The position numbers and the translations under genes are program-made. The notes under the pieces were generated by a model. It ran no database searches. It was not told the DNA's origin and saw only the letters and a program-made list of their open reading frames with translations. A stretch of 64,000 nt of DNA from NCBI RefSeq assembly GCF_033958435.1, contig NC_134138.1, positions 27,000,598-27,064,597 on the forward strand, read 5' to 3'. This document shows positions 21,525-32,169 of the stretch, in pieces; positions within the stretch are counted from its first letter, which is position 1; the number at the start of each line of letters is the position of its first letter. This DNA is from Carettochelys insculpta. Lineage: Eukaryota; Chordata; Testudines; Carettochelyidae.

Positions 21525-22874
21525 ATGGCCACGGTCCTGGCCACTGTGCTGCAGCGGTTCCAGGTGGCCACCCTGCTAGCCACCCTCCTGGAGGCTGTCC
21601 TCAGGGCATGATGTCCCCAGCTGGTCCCCCAGGTCACCTGCCACCTGGGGAGCTTCCCCACAAGCAGTGACTGGTGGGACGGGCTGGTGCTGGAGGACTG
21701 GGGCGATGACCAGTGGCTACAGAACTTCAGGATGACCAAGGGGACATTCCTGGAGCTGTGCCACTGGCTTGCCCCAGTCTTCCAGCACTGGGACACCCGC
21801 ATGAGGCTGGTGCTCCCCCTACAGAAAAGGGTGGCCATCACCCTATGGAAGCTGGCCACCCGGGATAGCTACTGATCCGTCAGCCACCAGTTCAGGGTGG
21901 GCAAGGCCATCATCAGGGCCATCCTTATTGAGGTAAGCTATGGCCAGGTCATACCCACACTGCATGTGGGGAGCAGGGGACAGGGGATGCCCCAGCAAGG
22001 AGCTCTACTGGGGAGGGTTGGGGCATCCCCCTCCAGGGACAGAGGCAGGGAGTGGTGGGGGGCGTGCAGAATGCAGCCCAGGCCACACTCATGAGCACAC
22101 CCCCTCACCGCCCCGCAGGTCGTCCGTGCCATCAACAAGATGCTCCTGTGGCCCTTGATCCATGTTGGGGACCTGGATGATGCCATGCGGGGGTTCCAGG
22201 AGCTGGGCTTCTCCAACTGCTTCAGGGCCCTGGATGGCACCCACATTGCCATCAGGGCCCCAGAGCACAGTCACAGGGCCTATGTGAACCAGAAGGGTTA
22301 CCACTCCATGGTCCTGCAGGCGCTCGTCGATGCCAATGGACGGTTCCAGGACATCTGCATGGGCTGGTCTGGCCGTGCCCATGACGCCAGGGTTTTTAGG
22401 AACTCAGGACTGGGATGCAGCATGGCTGAGGGGACCTTCCTCCCCTGGTGGGAGCTGCCTGTCAGGGACACGACAATGCCGCCATGTATTGCGGTGGATG
22501 CAGCCTACCCCCTGCAGCCCTGGCTCACGAGGCCATACACGGGGCACACCCAGCCGAGCCAGGACCGTTTTAATGAGTGGCTGAATTGAACCCACAATAC
22601 TGTGGAGTGGTCATTCAGCCGCCTCAAGGGGCGCTTCAGGTGCCTCCGCACAAGGCTGGAGGTGGGTCTGGTCAGTGTCCCAGCAGTGGTTGGGGCCTGC
22701 TGCACCCTGCATAACCTCATGGAGGCCAAGAACGAGCCGTATCTGATTGGGTAGGCTGCCCAGCCAGGGCACGGGTATGAGCAGCACCCTGCCGCCCCGT
22801 GCTGCCTGGCCCAGCAGCATGGAGTGTGGATCCAGGAGGCCCTGTGCCAGGCCTTTGAGTGGGGTGCATGGTGA
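21525..22874 (+). pseudogene. Harbinger DDE transposase, two exons, four in-frame stops
   Basis: Role: cuts and joins transposon DNA with a DDE nuclease (DDE_4/HARBI1-like family). The ATG at 21525 was chosen because it opens the frame leading into the helical N-terminus (residues about 40-135: WLQNFRMTKGTFLELCHWLAP, then VSHQFRVGKAIIRAILIE). Exon 1 ends at 21932; a GTAAGC...CCGCAG intron follows, and exon 2 restarts in frame at 22119. Catalytic blocks: D in FRALDGTHI (about residue 175), D in GRAHDARVF (about 225) and E in NTVEWSFSRLKG (about 299), all retained. Length about 387 residues, a little longer than HARBI1. Stops: TGA near the N-terminus, TGA at DSY-SVSHQF, TGA before THNTVEW and TAG near the end; the TGAs are consistent with CGA decayed by CpG deamination. 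Coding sequence clearly continues past the TAG to TGA 22872-22874. Recently inactive. Confidence 0.85.
21933..22118 (+). other. Intron of Harbinger transposase
   Basis: 186 bp, GTAAGC donor and CCCCGCAG acceptor, phase 0 between GAG and GTC. Reading through it would interrupt the protein; removing it joins ILIE to VVRAIN, as in copy 1, whose intron has the same position and phase. Confidence 0.7.
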
Positions 22875-22885
22875 GCCCCCTTTTC

Positions 22886-22985
22886 ACACACACACACCAC
22901 CATCCTGCACACATGTGTGCACGCACGTGCGCGCACGCACACACACACACACCACCACACTGCACACTCCTCCCCTCACCACACG
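22886..22985. repeat. CA-rich microsatellite
   Basis: Imperfect (CA)n interspersed with CACGTGCG units between the two convergent transposon genes. Confidence 0.8.
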
Positions 22986-23229
22986 TGCACAGGGGACACA
23001 GGGTGGAACACAAAAATAAATGTTGTATATAAATAACAAAGCAAGTCTGCCTGACAACTATTTACAGGAGGGCGGAATGAGTGTTGGGGGCAGGAGGTAA
23101 CTATTTACAGGGGTGGAGAGGCCCTGGGTGGGCTCCCAGGAAGAGGGCAGCTTAGTGCTCCCAGGGGCTCGATGGGCATGATCCCTGTTGCCCACACCCT
23201 GCCCGTCCTCCCTGTGTCTGGGGGCCCTG

Positions 23230-24846
23230 TCAGGGCGGGGCTGGAGCCAGTGCCATGGGCAGGTAGAGGTGCACCTGGGGTGAGGCCTCTGCGGGCTGTG
23301 CAGGGTTGGCACAGGGGGAGCAGGGAATGGGACCTGCGGCCTCCCCCTGGCCAGCCCTCACCAGCAGCATGTGAGCCAGCTGGACGAGGTCGGTGAGCGG
23401 CAGGTGGGTCGGGATCAGGGCAGCGAGGTCGGGCATTTGGGGGGGTTCACTGTGGGTGGTGGGGTTGGAGGGTGGACTGGGGAGTGCGGGGGGGGAGGTG
23501 GGGGTAGGGTAGATGATGGGAGGATGGGGGACAGTGGGGTTGGTGTGGAAGGGGCGGCTGCAGGAGTGGGTGGCTACGGCAGTGGGTGGCAATGGGGTGG
23601 TGGCTGGGCGGCCGGCCATGGCCTGGGTCAGGGTGTCAAGGTTGGCTGCCACCCGGTCCCAGGCCTGCCTCTCCATCTCCAGCCACTCCTGCAGCACGCT
23701 GGAAAGGTCCTGCAATGCTGCGGTGTGGGCAGTCTCCCCTGTATCTTCCTCCCTACCCATGTGGTGCCGGCGGACGGTTCAGTGGCAGGCCTGTGGAGGG
23801 ACAGCGCAGGGTCTGGGTAGCTCCCTCTTGCCCTCGGTGGTGGGGCTGATCTGGCCGCTGGCTACAGGAGCTGTGGAGACAAAAGGGGAGAGCGGGGGCG
23901 GGGGCCATGAGTCCCAAGGACTAAACCTTGTGCCCCGACCACCGGGTGCCCTGTGATGCCCATGTCCCAGGGTTCCCTGAATGGGTGCCAAGGGCACAGG
24001 CTGCCCCACGCTGCCCCCCCAGTCCCTCCACAGCCACCGGTCTGCGGTCCTATCCCGCCCACATGATGTTGAGCGCCACGTGTTGGCCCTCTGCCCGGGC
24101 CCGGGGAACATGGCTGTCTGGAGTCCACAGGCCCTGGAGTGGCGGGCATGTGATGGGGCTGCGGCAACCCTGGTGAGACCGGATGCCCCCTCCTCAGTCC
24201 TGGGGTGGCTGGTGTGCAGGCCACCTACCTGTGGGTCCCTCCAGGAAATTGGGTGAGGTATGGACAGATGGGGCCTGGCTGGACAGCCCGGATGGGATGT
24301 CGATGACTACGGCCCCTTCTCTTGACCCCTCATAGTTGCTGGTGGTCTCCAGCCTCCATGGGACCCTGGTGCTGGGTGCGGATCCAGCACATTGCTCCTC
24401 TGTCCCCATCTCCTGCTCTGATGGCAGGACCATTGTGTCCAACAGCACGGCAGGGGGTCCCGCCTCCTTGGGCCCAAGAAGGCAGTCTAGGTCTTCATAG
24501 TAGGGGCAGCTGGTGGGCGCTGCTCCTGACCACCTGGCTGTGTCCTGGGCCCTACAGTATCCCCGGTGCAGCTCTTTCACCTTAGACCTCACCTGGTCTG
24601 GAGTCCGGGCAGGGTGCCCCAGCCAGTGAGGCCTGTGGTGAGGCGCTGGAAGGCCACCGTGTTCCTGCGCCGGACCCCCGTCTGGTGCAGGATGTCTTCA
24701 TCTGCCTGGAGGGCAAGGAGGTTCCGCACCTCAGCATCAGTCCAGGAGGGGGCCCAGCACTTGGGGGCTGGCTCCTCTCCTGGGAGGGCTCCCTGGTTTC
24801 TTTGGGGGGGTCCCTGGGGTGGGCGGGGGTCAGAGATGCTGGCCAT
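23230..24846 (-). pseudogene. Harbinger Myb/SANT-like protein, two exons, one frameshift
   Basis: Accessory DNA-binding protein of Harbinger elements. Read on minus from ATG 24846: a Pro-rich lead, then a trihelix/SANT-like domain (residues about 33-115) starting SWTDAEVRNLLALQADEDIL and RRRNTVAFQRLTTGL. After a one-base frameshift near 24615 it continues TPDQVRSKVKELHRGY and PTSCPYYEDLDCLLGP. Exon 1 ends at 24229 at a GTAGGT donor; the TCCACAG acceptor ends at 23871 and exon 2 joins in phase 1. A TGA within QACH-TVRRHHM looks like decayed CGA. The C-terminal part has a coiled-coil-like stretch (LQDLSSVLQEWLEMERQAWD), then a Pro/Thr-rich tail ending at 23230. About 420 codons. The splice prediction is mine. 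Confidence 0.75.
23871..24228 (-). other. Putative intron of the Myb/SANT-like gene
   Basis: Minus-strand GTAGGT donor at 24228 and TTTTGTCTCCACAG acceptor ending 23871. Splicing joins GGACCCACAG to CTCCTGTAG in one frame; without it the frame stops 35 bases later. Confidence 0.6.
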
Positions 24847-25300
24847 GGTGCTGAGGAGGGCTCAGGGCTGGCTGGAGCATCGAGACAGGGAGCAGGCTAT
24901 GCAGCAACGCGTGCTCCCTGCTGCCTGCACGCTCTCAGCTTCCTGTCTGAGGGCTTCTGGGAGCCTGCGTCCTGAAACACGGCTGGACGCTGGAGCCATA
25001 GAGCTCCGCTTGTGCTGGGAGCAGCACCGCCGCCCGCCAGCCGATCGCAGCCGTGGAGGACCCGCTCTTTCGAGAGAGCAGGCCGCAGAGTGTCTACACA
25101 TGTGCTCTTTCAAAATAACCTTTCGAAGGAGGGCGCTCTTCCCATCCCGGGCTGGGAGGACCAACTTTGAAAGAACGGGGGAGTTCTTTCAAAGTTAATT
25201 TCGAAAGAGAGCCATGTGTGTAGATGCTCCACAGGTTGTTTCGAAAGAACTCGCTCTTTCAATGTGGATTTCGAATGTACTTGCTAGCGTAGACGTGCCC

Positions 25301-26209
25301 ATGGAGTTGTCCATGCTGAATAGGGGCCCTGGGCTAATGACTACCTCTAGCGTTCTTTTTAAATGGGTTTCTCATGCCTATTTTTGCCCCCCTCCTTCTC
25401 ACAACCCTCTCTTGTTCCTTTCTTTCTCTGACAGACCACTGTTAATTCCTTGAAAGTGCCCAAAAAAGAGACTTGTCAAGTGGTTCTAGTGGTGCTACTT
25501 TGCCTTGTGTTTGTCACAGTTTTTTCCATGCCTTCAGCTTTTATGATCCTGACAGTTGTTTGGGCTTAGCCTTCACAGGCAAGTTTGGATTAGCCTGAGT
25601 CTGCTGTCCATCTGATAAATCTGGTAGCTGGGTGCGCCCAACAGGATGATGATGTTTCCCCGCCTCCTCCCTGTTTGCACCACTTCTGAGTAACTCCCTG
25701 CAGCTGTCCATAAATATTGCTTTCTGAATGAAATAAACCATGTCTTGGGGCTGCACGCTGCCCTTACTGTTTACCAAAAGAAAACAAATAAAATCAATGC
25801 CTATTATGCAGAGAGTTGCCACGTTAGCCAAATAGCATTTGTAATCACCTCAGCTCATCTTATAAGGACCTTAATAACATGTTATAGCTAGGACTTTAAA
25901 TTGCCAAACAAGAGAAGCAAAAGATGAAGGGCTTACAAATAAACATATTCCATAGTAGTAGAAAGTACATTAAACCAATCAGCAAAACCACCAACCCTTA
26001 TTCAAGCAACTATGTCTCTGATAAACTACAAGAATTGCATCTATACTAAAAAATACATATTGAGGAACGTAATGATTAAACTATTAAACCTGGAGAGTGC
26101 ATAAGTGCAAGGGAGCAGCAAAGTTGTTGTTGAAGTCTGTGAGTTTTTACTTTGGGGGAGCTGTTTCCACCAGAGCTTTTTTCCATTGAGAATTGTGGTT
26201 CAAGATAAA
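25301..26209. other. Unique AT-rich spacer
   Basis: No supported gene or repeat. Confidence 0.3.
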
Positions 26210-26481
26210 GGGCTTCTCTTCACTTACCGGGAGATCAACACTTCAGAGATTGATCTCCTGGGTTTCGATTTATCAGGTGTGGTAAGGACCCACTGAAGCA
26301 ACTGCTGATGGCACCCCCATTGGCCCCAGTGCTGCACTGGGTTACACGGCGTAAGGGAAATCAGTGGGAGTGGGGACATTGAAGAAATTTGACCTAGGTA
26401 TGTCAACTCCAGCTATGCTATTCTTGTAGCTGGAGTTGCATATGTTAAGTTGACTTTCTTCAGCAGTGTAGACCTGTAGCC
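26210..26481. mobile_element. 272-bp Harbinger-type MITE with GAGATCAAC arms
   Basis: Left GGGCTTCTCTTCACTTACC and right (minus) GGCTACAGGTCTACACTGC. Perfect AAA flanking duplication (26207-26209, 26482-26484). The left arm has an inverted GAGATCAACAC / ATTGATCTCC pair. Non-coding. Confidence 0.7.
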
Positions 26482-26727
26482 AAAGTGTAAGGTATTAAAA
26501 TTGAGGGAAAAGATACTTCTGGTGATTTCCAGATCTAGCTGTGCTCCTCATGTCATCTTTCCAACTTCACTAACTCCTTAGGCTTTGGGTTTTGCTTCTG
26601 GGGACATTAAAAGAATTGCTTTACCACATAACAGTTCTCTTCTCCATTGTCTTCATCAGGACTGTGTGGGGAAGAGGAGCTCTCTCTAGTCATTGCAAAA
26701 ACTCTTAAGACAAGAAACTGTAATGGG

Positions 26728-26790
26728 CATGTGCAACAAGAGCAAGACTTCCAGACAGCCTGATGCCACAGTAACCAGGTGGCTGAATAG
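26728..26790 (+). repeat. Unclassified dispersed repeat, copy 1
   Basis: Starts GCATGTGCAACAAGAGC and runs through CTTCCAGACAGCCT and CACAGTAACCAGGTGG. Roughly three-quarters identical by eye to 29648-29708. Family unknown to me. Confidence 0.5.
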
Positions 26791-26892
26791 GACGTATGAC
26801 CACTGAACCTGAAACACACAGGTAGAGACTCTCATTCTGGATTCCTGTTACTTTATTTCCACCTCCATAACTGTTGAAAACTATTAAATCAT

Positions 26893-27035
26893 GGTGACAG
26901 GTTTCAGAGGGGTAGCCATGATAGTCTGTTTCCACAAAATCAATGAGGATTCCTGCAGCATCTTAAATACTAGCACATTTATTTGGTCATAACCTTTCAT
27001 CGGGTGCAACCTACTTCATCTACACTTGAGATCTT
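26893..27035 (-). mobile_element. Decayed PLE 3' end
   Basis: GGTTTCAGAGGGGTAGCCAT, then ATCTTAAATACTAGCACATT and ACCTTTCATCGGGTG follow the order of the common PLE tail (TTAGTCTGTATC, TTAAAGACTAACA, CTTTCGTGGGT). The hammerhead-like core is eroded. Confidence 0.6.
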
Positions 27036-27049
27036 GCTTCATTTCCTGA

Positions 27050-27160
27050 ATCTTTCACAAACTTCCTGTGTGAGCTTTGGCAAATTGTTTAACTGTTCTG
27101 GGCTTCAGTTTCCCATCTCTAAAATGGGGATAATAATTAGAGCGTCCAGAGGATAATTTA
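27050..27160 (+). mobile_element. MIR-like CORE-SINE fragment
   Basis: GTGTGAGCTTTGGCAAATTG, TTTAACTGTTCTGGGCTTCA and TTTCCCATCTCTAAAATGGG are the well-known MIR body. Confidence 0.75.
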
Positions 27161-27227
27161 AATTTATGACAACTTTTGAAACATAAAGTTTTGTTTTCAT
27201 TCTGCATAAAAATAATCCTATCAACAC

Positions 27228-27380
27228 TTTAAATTGTAAACTCTTTGGAGGCAGAGACTGTCACTCCGTATGCATAAATACAATATGCATGCATGCAGCT
27301 ATGCATAATAGCTACATGGGACCCTGATCTCAGTTGGGATACATAGGGGCTATTGTATCAGAAACAATGACAAATTATAA
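27228..27380 (+). repeat. L2/MIR-type 3' tail
   Basis: AAATTGTAAACTCTTTGGAG and GGGACCCTGATCTCAGTTGG match the same tail type as 10308-10455. It lies shortly after the MIR body, so the two are probably one old insertion. Confidence 0.5.
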
Positions 27381-28142
27381 TAAACTAAGAAGCTGGGTGG
27401 AAATAAGAGATTATAGTAGGAGATTATAATGGGATGGTTCATTCGAACCAGTGTATATATGATGTCACTCAGTCTGGCAGAGAAACCAGGAAGACTATAA
27501 CTCATGTTCTTCCTGGGGAGCAGGTAATTGTCTCAGACTTTTCGAAAAATGGTGCTAATTACATTGTTAACAGTAGCTATCTGAAATCTTCTAAAAGTTT
27601 GAGGGGCGTGTTTTTTTGAAAAGACATTAAGTCTACTGATCTCTGATCAAATCATCCTAAACTAATTAACTGGTGCCATAGAGAATAATCACCAGATATT
27701 TCAGGAGTAGCATGAGCAGAGTTCTCTCCCATAATATGCTTGTGTTGGTGTTTGCATTTATTAGCCAACAACTAGATGGAGTTGGACCCTGAAGAGTGAA
27801 GATGTGGGAGACAGACATTTTCATGACTACAGATAGTAATGATAATAATAATCTGCTTTTGTTACAGGCTCTTTGTTGGACCCGAGAAGTGCTGGACTTA
27901 TATCTCACAGCCAAGTCCCACAAGTTACAGCACCTTTTACAGCTTTGAAGCACTTCTTAAAGATTAACTAATTGATTCAAGGAGAAGCTTGAGCAACATT
28001 CCTGCTTGAGATTAGATCAAATGAAAATGGGTACTTGGCAGCCAAGAGCATGATGTAGCAAAAGGACTGTCATTACCAGCTAGACCTTGGGACTAAGGGC
28101 TTGCATACACACTGAATGAAAACAAACCACCTTTAAAGCGTA
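27381..28142. other. Unique spacer
   Basis: No recognised feature. Confidence 0.3.
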
Positions 28143-28405
28143 GTAACAGACAGGGAGCCGTGCTAGTCTATACACTGTCAAAACAAAAAGCAGTCAAGTA
28201 GCACTTTAAAGACTAGCAAAATAGTTTATTAGGTGAGCTTTTGTGGGACAGAGCCACTTCTTCAGACCATAGCCAGACCAGAACAGACTCAATATTTAAG
28301 GCACAGAGAACCAAAAACAGCAAGCAAGGAGGACAAATCAGAAAAAGATAATCAAGGTGAGCAAATCAGAGAGTGGAGGGGTGGGGGGGGGAGATCAATA
28401 ATTAG
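28143..28405 (-). mobile_element. PLE 3' end, same subfamily as 1028-1969
   Basis: On +, GAGCCGTGCTAGTCTATAC, GTAGCACTTTAAAGACTAGC and GAGCTTTTGTGGGACAGAGC match the tail at 1028-1110. A hammerhead-like core on minus lies at 28239-28265 (CTGAAGA, then a hairpin, then CAAAA). About 140 bp of 3' UTR follow; 5'-truncated. Confidence 0.7.
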
Positions 28406-28625
28406 ATTAAGCCAAGTTTACTTCCTTAAAGTGTAGAAAGAGTATCTCCATGTGGATTTATAGCAGTTAAACTAAGCTGGTGCAAATTTGTGGGTAGGCA
28501 AGGCATAAATGTCATCTATTCAAGATTCTGTTCCCATCCTTGCCACTGACTCACTCCCTGAACTCCAGGTAATCTCCAGCTCTGGCACACTTAACATTTA
28601 TTGGTGTAGTTTAAAGACTTTAAAA

Positions 28626-29283
28626 CAATGGTCACCAATCAGTCAATTGGGATTGACTGGTAGATCTTGGAGCCTTTTCCAGTCAGTCATGATCCTCAGG
28701 TAGGCTGCCTCTGCCTAGTTTCACACAGTTCCCAGAAGTTGGCAGATGGCTGCCCCCACCCCCAGCACTGCCCAAGCAGCTTCTATTGGTTGGAAACCAG
28801 TCAACGGGGGCAACACATGTGGGAGTGGGCATCAGCGCAGCAGATGCAGACCCTTTTCTGCCCCCTCCAGGGGCCACACACAGAGGTGACTGCACTCAGC
28901 CAGCAGCATTTCTGGGAGCAGCATAGATCTGGGCAGAGGCAGCTTGCCTGAACCCCACTGTGCTTCTGATCAGGAGCCACCTCTGATAAGTGCCTCCAGC
29001 CACAGCCTGCACCCTGACCCCTGTGCCAGCCCTGAGCCAGCACCCAAACTGTTTCCCAGAGCCCACAGTTCTCACCATGTACTGCATTCCAAACCTCTGC
29101 CCCAAGCAGGTGAAAGTGAGGGAGGGTGGGGGACAGTGAGTGGGGGGTGGAGTGGGTGAGGTTTGGGGGAAGGGGTGGGGCCTCATGGGAAGAGGTGTGG
29201 CCTTAGGGAAAGGGCGAGGTAGATCCTGAATGGCCCTTAAATTCAGAAAGTTATCTTGAGTGTAAAAAGACTGGAGACAATTG
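28626..29283. mobile_element. 658-bp hAT-type non-autonomous element
   Basis: Left end CAATGGTCACCAATC and right end (minus) CAATTGTCTCCAGTC. 8-bp flanking duplication CTTTAAAA / CTCTAAAA with one mismatch (28618-28625, 29284-29291). Internal GC-rich filler without coding signal. An 8-bp duplication and CA-type ends fit hAT. Confidence 0.75.
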
Positions 29284-29647
29284 CTCTAAAATAAGCATTC
29301 TTACTTGGATTTTCTTACCATTTGTTTGCCTCATTGAGTGCAGAGTAGGGTTAGCAGTTTGATTTGGGGTCATTTTGGCAATGGTTCCGGGAGAAACTCT
29401 CACTCCAAAAAGCAGCATTGTACAAAAATCAACTCATTCTTATAATGGTTTGGGTTTTTTTCCCACGTGCCTGGAGCCCAGAGTATGGTTCTAATTGTCC
29501 CCTAAGTGATGTCAGTCACACAGCACTTATCTCCGTTGGAGCATGATGGTACACACTGCCCCTTTGGGAAAGCGATGGTGAAAACATTACTGAAGGAAAA
29601 GTTTAGATCTCTAGAATGGCACGAGCATTGCCAAAGAGATTGAAATG

Positions 29648-29708
29648 AGCATGTGCAACAAGACGGGGGCTTCCAGGCAGCCTCTTGTCATAGTAACTGG
29701 GTGGTTTA
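29648..29708 (+). repeat. Unclassified dispersed repeat, copy 2
   Basis: GCATGTGCAACAAGACGGGG, GCTTCCAGGCAGCCTC and CATAGTAACTGGGTGG parallel copy 1 at 26728-26790. Confidence 0.5.
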
Positions 29709-29711
29709 AAG

Positions 29712-30330
29712 CAGGGGTGGGCAAAGGACAGTTGGTGGGCCACATCTGGCCCAATAGCCAGTATAAGCTGTCCCCTCGAGCAGGGTTAGGGACTTACCCC
29801 ACTCTGCATGTGCCACGGTGCCACGCAGCTTGTGGAAGCAGTGGTATGTCCCCGCTCCAAGTCCTAGGCATAGGAGAAGGCAGGGGGCTCTACACCAAAC
29901 ACCACCCCCACAGTTTCCACTGGCTGATAACCACAGCCATTGGGAGTGAGAGGGCAACCCCTGCAGATGGGGTATTGCACCGCGCCACCTGCCAGTGTTT
30001 CTGCATAGGCACAGGGAGGGGAAATGTGCCCCTGCTTCTCAGGGCTGCTTGAGGTAAGTGCCACCCAGAGCCTTCCAGCAAGCCCTGCAGGGCACATCTG
30101 AACACCCTGCCTCAGCCCTGACTCCCCTCCTACCCTCCAAACCCCTCAATCCCAGACAAGAGCCCCAAAACCATCTTCCCCAGCCCCGCTCCAAAGCCTG
30201 CATGCCCTGCAGGAGACATCACACACACATCCTGGTCTTGTCCCTCAGTCAGAGGTGCACTGTCCACTCCAAACTCCTCCTCCCCAGCCCCATGTGCACC
30301 TCGCAACCCCAACTTCTTACCCCCTCTGTT
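29712..30330 (+). mobile_element. hAT-type element, left end, right end not found
   Basis: Left terminus CAGGGGTGGGCAAAGGACAG, followed by GGGCCACATCTGGCC, is a standard hAT terminus. The body is C-rich and non-coding. No matching TTTGCCCACCCCTG is seen before the next element, so it is truncated and the right boundary is a guess. Confidence 0.5.
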
Positions 30331-30493
30331 AGTATATAGAAACTCAGGCCTGCCTGTAAATGCCTGTGGTGTCCAATCAGTTCTGAAGAAGTAATGACTG
30401 TAGCGGCTAATGCTATAGCCACATTATTCTGAAAACTTATTTATTGTTCAAGTCAGCTAGCCACACTCACCCAGCCAAATAGCCACATGTATC

Positions 30494-30960
30494 TAGTGAG
30501 GGGTGGGTAAGGTACAGCCCACAGTTGGGATCCGGCCTGCCAAGCCTTTTAATCCAGCCTGCAGCTGTGGGGAGAACTTGGCCCACCCGCAGCAAAATCG
30601 CTAACCTCCTATTGGCCAGAAACCCAAGGAGCTTGATGGGGAAGAGCAGGCCTGGGAGCTCTAACCTGAAGGTATAGGATGTAGCTAGAAAGGTTGGGTG
30701 GAAAGAGACTCAGCAAAAGAGCAGCAATGAATGGGAGGGACCAGTGCCTGGCTGCCATTTTACAGGGTCCTTGGGCTGGACTAGTGGGTTGGCTGGGGTC
30801 CCCCACTAGTTCCCGGCTCCTTATGAGCGTAAACCCTGAGACAAGTAAAAGGCTTATTGGGAAGCCTGAATGCAGGGCTGAATTTAAAGGGTTCAGAGCT
30901 GAGGCGTGATGCTGGGGCGGACAGACAGACCGTTTAGTTGACCTGTTTGCTACCCTGGAA
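30494..30960 (+). mobile_element. Second hAT-type left end
   Basis: GAGGGGTGGGTAAGGTACAG then GGGATCCGGCCTGCC is a diverged version of the terminus at 29712. Right boundary unresolved. Confidence 0.4.
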
Positions 30961-31560
30961 GGGATTGATTTGCACGCTAGGATTTAGCAGAGGCTGGCAC
31001 CACTAAAGACCCTCCCTCCCCTGCTGCTGCCTCCAGAGAGGCTGACAACTTACAGGGGGTGCCAGGAGAGAGAAAGGCCATCAGTACCACATGGAGCAGC
31101 AAGAGGGGCTCTAGGGGTGAGTGCCTCCTCCCCCATTACAGACTGATACTGTCTCCTGAGAAGGGTGAAGATTCATAGGGAGAGAACTCAGTATCTTCTT
31201 CCTCCACCCCCCACTCCACAGCTCTGATGCTTTGCTTTCCACACCAGTCTTCCCTCCACTGCCCCAACTCTCCCTCTCACGCTCTAACCACCTCCTTTCC
31301 CCTAACTCCCACATGCAGAGGCCTAATCTACACTACAAAGATAGCCTGATTACTCTTCCTGAACCATTTCATAAGCTCTTTGACCAGTCACTGACTTACT
31401 GTGCACCTCCATCAGTGTGATCAATGTATTTGGATTGCCAGATCTTCTCAAAATCTGATCTAGCCTTTTTTGCCAAATATAATTAAATACCTGACTAAAA
31501 GTCCCTGAAGTTGTTGCAACCAGTTCTGTGTTCTAAGCCTCAACTCAGCTGACCTACTGT
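30961..31560. other. Unique spacer
   Basis: C-rich to mixed sequence; no recognised gene or repeat. Confidence 0.3.
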
Positions 31561-31602
31561 CTCAGGGGGTAACCCTATTAGTCTGTGTCTTCGCACTTTC
31601 AC
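31561..31602 (+). repeat. Tiny PLE tail fragment
   Basis: GGGGGTAACCCTATTAGTCT resembles the PLE sequence GAGGGGTAGCCGTGTTAGTC. Confidence 0.4.
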
Positions 31603-31633
31603 ATGCCTCTTCATTCTCCTCTTCAGAGTCTTG

Positions 31634-32038
31634 GGCTATGGTTACACTACAGTGATCTGTCGACAAAACTTCTGTCGCCATAATGTGGCCACACACAAAA
31701 GCCAATCGGAAGAGCACTCTATTCTGTCAACAGAGCGCTCAGGCTGCCTGGCTGCTCTCTCGACAAAACAGGCACCCAGAAGCGCTGCAGACAGGGCTGC
31801 CCATTGTTGTGAATGCCCTGTCTGTCAAAAGAAGCCCCCCACCCACCCCCGAGAGTCCACACAGATTTTTGTCAACAGAATCTGTTGACAGCAGCCTTAT
31901 GCCTTGTGGCTGGGAGGCAGAATGCTGCTGGAGAAAGTGATGACTTTTGTCAACAAACAGTTGACAAAACGCATTTTGTGTGTGGACGTTCCACCAGTTT
32001 TCTCTTTCTCGGCAAAACTCGCTAGTGTAACTGTAGCC
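31634..32038. mobile_element. 405-bp Harbinger-type MITE, TGTCGACA arms
   Basis: Ends GGCTATGGTTACACTAC and (minus) GGCTACAGTTACACTAG. Arms repeat CTGTCGACAAAA, CTGTCAACAG and TTTTGTCAAC, the arm family of Harbinger copies 1 and 3. Flanks TTG/TAG do not match exactly. Confidence 0.7.
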
Positions 32039-32169
32039 TAGGTGAATGCTGTCCCATGCACATTCGATAAACTGATTCCTCTCCACTTCTAGTTCTCTCT
32101 GTCATCTCCTTTTTTGTAGATTACTGCCATTGCTTTCCTCAGTTCACTCATACTTGATCTGATTTGTAA

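Larger units (their letters stand above)
21141..25300 (+). mobile_element. Near-complete PIF/Harbinger DNA transposon, copy 2
   Basis: Termini GGGTGCATCTACACTA and (minus) GGGCACGTCTACGCTA differ at four positions, all transitions. Flanked by ATG on both sides. Arms reiterate GCTCTTTCGAAAGAG and TTTCGAAAG. It encodes a DDE transposase on + (21525-22874) and a Myb/SANT-like protein on - (24846-23230) arranged tail to tail, each with one putative intron. Both genes have only point-type lesions, so this is the best candidate in the window for the autonomous parent lineage of the nearby MITEs. A CA-rich microsatellite lies between the genes (about 22886-22985). Confidence 0.9.

Noticed and set aside
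22886..22985. Regulatory Z-DNA promoter for Harbinger genes
   Set aside because: CA/CG-rich microsatellite lies between the 3' ends of convergent genes, not upstream of either.
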